Origin: Treponema primitia ZAS-1
GTDB taxonomy: Bacteria; Spirochaetota; Spirochaetia; Treponematales; Breznakiellaceae
Direction of reading: 5' to 3'
Length of the DNA stretch: 15,881 nt
Assembly: GCF_000297095.1 (NCBI RefSeq)
Contig: NZ_AEEA01000075.1
Coordinates: 1 to 15,881, forward strand
The notes beneath the pieces were generated by a model. That model searched no databases and was not told where the DNA came from. It was given only the letters and a program-made list of their open reading frames with translations. Below are positions 12,001 to 15,000 of this stretch, one piece after another. A program made the position numbers and the translations under genes. How positions within the stretch are numbered: the first letter of the stretch is position 1; every line of letters starts with the position of its first letter.

Positions 12001-15000
12001 GCTAATAAGGATCGTCCGGCGAGTACCCAGCCCGATCCCTGGATCTTTACTGATATCAACAATGGACCATCCACGATACAATTCCCGAATCTGACCTACA
12101 CCAGGGAGTACCTTGATAACGGAACACCAAACCCGGATTACTTCGGCAACAATGCCAGCAACAAAAAATTCATTTCCGGTATCGAGATTGACAAAAATGA
12201 ACCCACCACGGATACCGATCACGATGGATTCCTGGAAGGCCTGGCCGATGCGGGGATGAATTACCAATGGTACGCCCGTATCGACACCACCCAATTCTTC
12301 GACGGCCTGTTGACGGTGCACTACCTGGTGTACGACCAGGCGGGGAACGCCAGCTATTACAGCAATACGATTTTCATAAGCAACAATCCACCTACGGTCA
12401 CCAGTGTTGATATCGGCACCGATGTCCTGGGGGTGGGAAACACCACCGACACCAGGGGCCACAGAACGGTGAGCGCCAACTACGAGAACACCAACATAAC
12501 CGTGCGGAACAGGCAGGTAAGCTTTAAGTTCAATATTACCGGCGATTTAGGCGCCAGACCCTTCCACTACCGCTTCGGTTATGTGGGCAGCCGTACTAGC
12601 AAATCGGCAAGCGCATTGGATATCGGAGAAATCTACTCCATAACACAGGTAGGGACCGTAAACTGGGAAGCAGTAGGAGCGCCGGAAGGATACGGGGAGG
12701 GCACCACCTTTATGGCCACGGATAAAACCGACTTTGGTACAGGCTCCGCCGACTTGCTTACCATAATTAATCTAAAGGCTAACAACATCATCTCCAACGA
12801 CCTCAGCGACCATGTGGTTACCTATACGTATAGCGGTACGGATTTTAATACCATACCTGATGCTGCGGATAACACGGCCTGGTTCGTTCTCAGGGTGTAC
12901 AATTCTTTGAAGATACCAATGATACCCGACTTGGGTGCAGAGGCGGATGGCGGCTATACACAACAAGGTCCAAGCGGCACCGATGTGTATGATGCCGCAG
13001 GGGACTTCACCATCTGGGATCAGCCCTACGATGTGGTCCGTATCGGGCTCAACGTGGCTAACAGCGATACGGTTATACCGCAGGTCAAACTCTGGGACCT
13101 CAACCCCTACGGGGAAACCGCAGGGGTCAACGGGCTTGATGGCATTAATGCGGCAAGCGGAACGGCAGCGCAGCCCCCCAGCTCAGTAAACTTAAACGAG
13201 GGCCCCAACAGTCCCAACCTGCTCAAAGGCGGCCTCTACAACCCAAGGAACCACAACCGGATCATTGAGCGTTCAGGCCACATTGAACCCCGGTTTGCTG
13301 CGTCACAGAACAGCTACTTCATCGAGGGTAATACCGGCAGCGCCCAATTCAGCAAGGACACCTTGAGCGGGAAAATAATCCTCCGGGGCTTTGCCTACGA
13401 CAACCAACGCCTTGGCGGGGTGTTCATCAAGATCGGCGATAACACCGAATTCCAAATCCTCCAATCCGATGATGTCGGCTCGAACTCCACCCGTGGTTTA
13501 CTGGTCCCGGCAAGCGGCCAGACGGCAAACGCCTGGGTATACAACCAGATCGATCTTTCCGGGCACATGGCCGAATGGGCCTATGTCTGGGATACCAACG
13601 CACTGCCCGTCAACGCGAGCAGTCAGCCAATCGTAGTGGCGGACAACATCACCGTCCAGGTACGGGTCACCGACAAGCAGAGCACCCCGAACTGGAGCAG
13701 CGTAAGACGGCACCCCAATACCACCGGCAGCGAAACTCTGGGTACCAACGATGGGCGTAACCGTTTGGTTAAACGGAACGCCGATGGGTGGCGCCTCGAC
13801 CTTGCGGATGACCTGGGGTACAACCGTATCACCGTAACCCTGGCGCCCTACATCAACACCCTCCTGCGGGATCGGAATTCGTTCCGGTCACGGCAGGGGT
13901 GGTATGCCTTTAGCCGGGGCGAAAGAGTGGTTGCCCAGGGCTGGAATATTAAGAACCCCAGTGGAAGCACCACAGTAACCTTCCCCAATGACACTACCAC
14001 AACACCAGCCACGGTATCGAATCAATCATCCACCGCTATTACCTTTACGGTACCCAACGATGCTATCAGCGGCGACATCAAACTGACCGCCAACAGCGTC
14101 CAGACGGTGAACGACCGGAACATAAACGCTAACCCCTGGAATAAGGAGGATTACAACCTCAGCATAGTCGGCAACGATCTTTGGATAGACGACCGGGCCG
14201 CCCATATCTGGCGATCCGACGCCAGCCAAAGCGGCAGCGACCGCGGTTACTTCTCCGGAAGCGAGGGGGGGACGGATGTCGCCATGACCATGAACCCCGC
14301 AAACGGGATCCTCTGGGGTTCATGGGCGGATGGTGACACCCAAGGGGTCTACATGAACACCAACGATTCAAATACCCGCATCCAGATTCTGGCTAATGAT
14401 GGCGGCGGCGACATGGATAACACGGATATCTATTTTGGGTATCCCCAGCGGAGTTCCTCGAGCAACAATACCAGACCTACCATGTTCTACCATAATTCCC
14501 GTTCCTGGTCGGGGGACTGGAACCAAACCCACGCGGGTGGACTTAAGGGCTATGATCCCGCCGGAGGAAGCAATTTTGACGCTACCCTAAGGGGCGGCGG
14601 CGAGTCTCATCAATACAATGCCGAGCTAGCCTATCATGATAAGATACTCCGTCAGTTTAAAAACCCAAGGGTAGTATACCGGGGCGATAACATCCATGTG
14701 AGTTACTATGACACCGATACAAAGTCCATGAAGTACGTCTACTTCAAATCCGGCTGGTCAATAACGTCAGGTAACTACAATAGCCCGGCAACCGCGAGTG
14801 GTAGTGGTACTGGTACTCGCGACGGTTATAACTCCAACGGTATCAGGCTACAAGCCCGACATTGGATAAACCTTGACGGCACCACTGACGCTGAAGATAT
14901 CGGACCTGTTACCACCGGGCTAAATTATGACCGAGTCAGAGCCGGCGCCGTAGGCGGCACAGGCTACACCTTCCCCCGTTCAAGTGCGGCGGGACAATGG

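Noticed and set aside
11680..12462. A 260-codon open frame on the minus strand.
   Set aside because: It lies wholly antisense to a continuous repeat-containing coding region. Its translation has no recognisable domain, and it is explained by stop-poor complement of Gly/Ala/Asp/Thr-rich codons. The other antisense and out-of-frame plus-strand frames (for example 10753-11322 minus and 8970-9467 minus) are rejected for the same reason.
1..13845. Cadherin, fibronectin type III or RTX adhesin repeats.
   Set aside because: The strands end in D.AGN and VD..AP motifs. Cadherin DRE/DxNDN calcium motifs and RTX GGxGxDxL nonapeptides are missing, and bacterial Ig-like folds fit better.
96..14271. Homopolymer tracts of seven C or G (96-102, 233-239, 2921-2927, 14265-14271) as possible phase-variation switches.
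   Set aside because: They are short, scattered and in frame. They arise from Pro-Pro and Gly-Gly codons, and nothing in one sequence indicates length variation.
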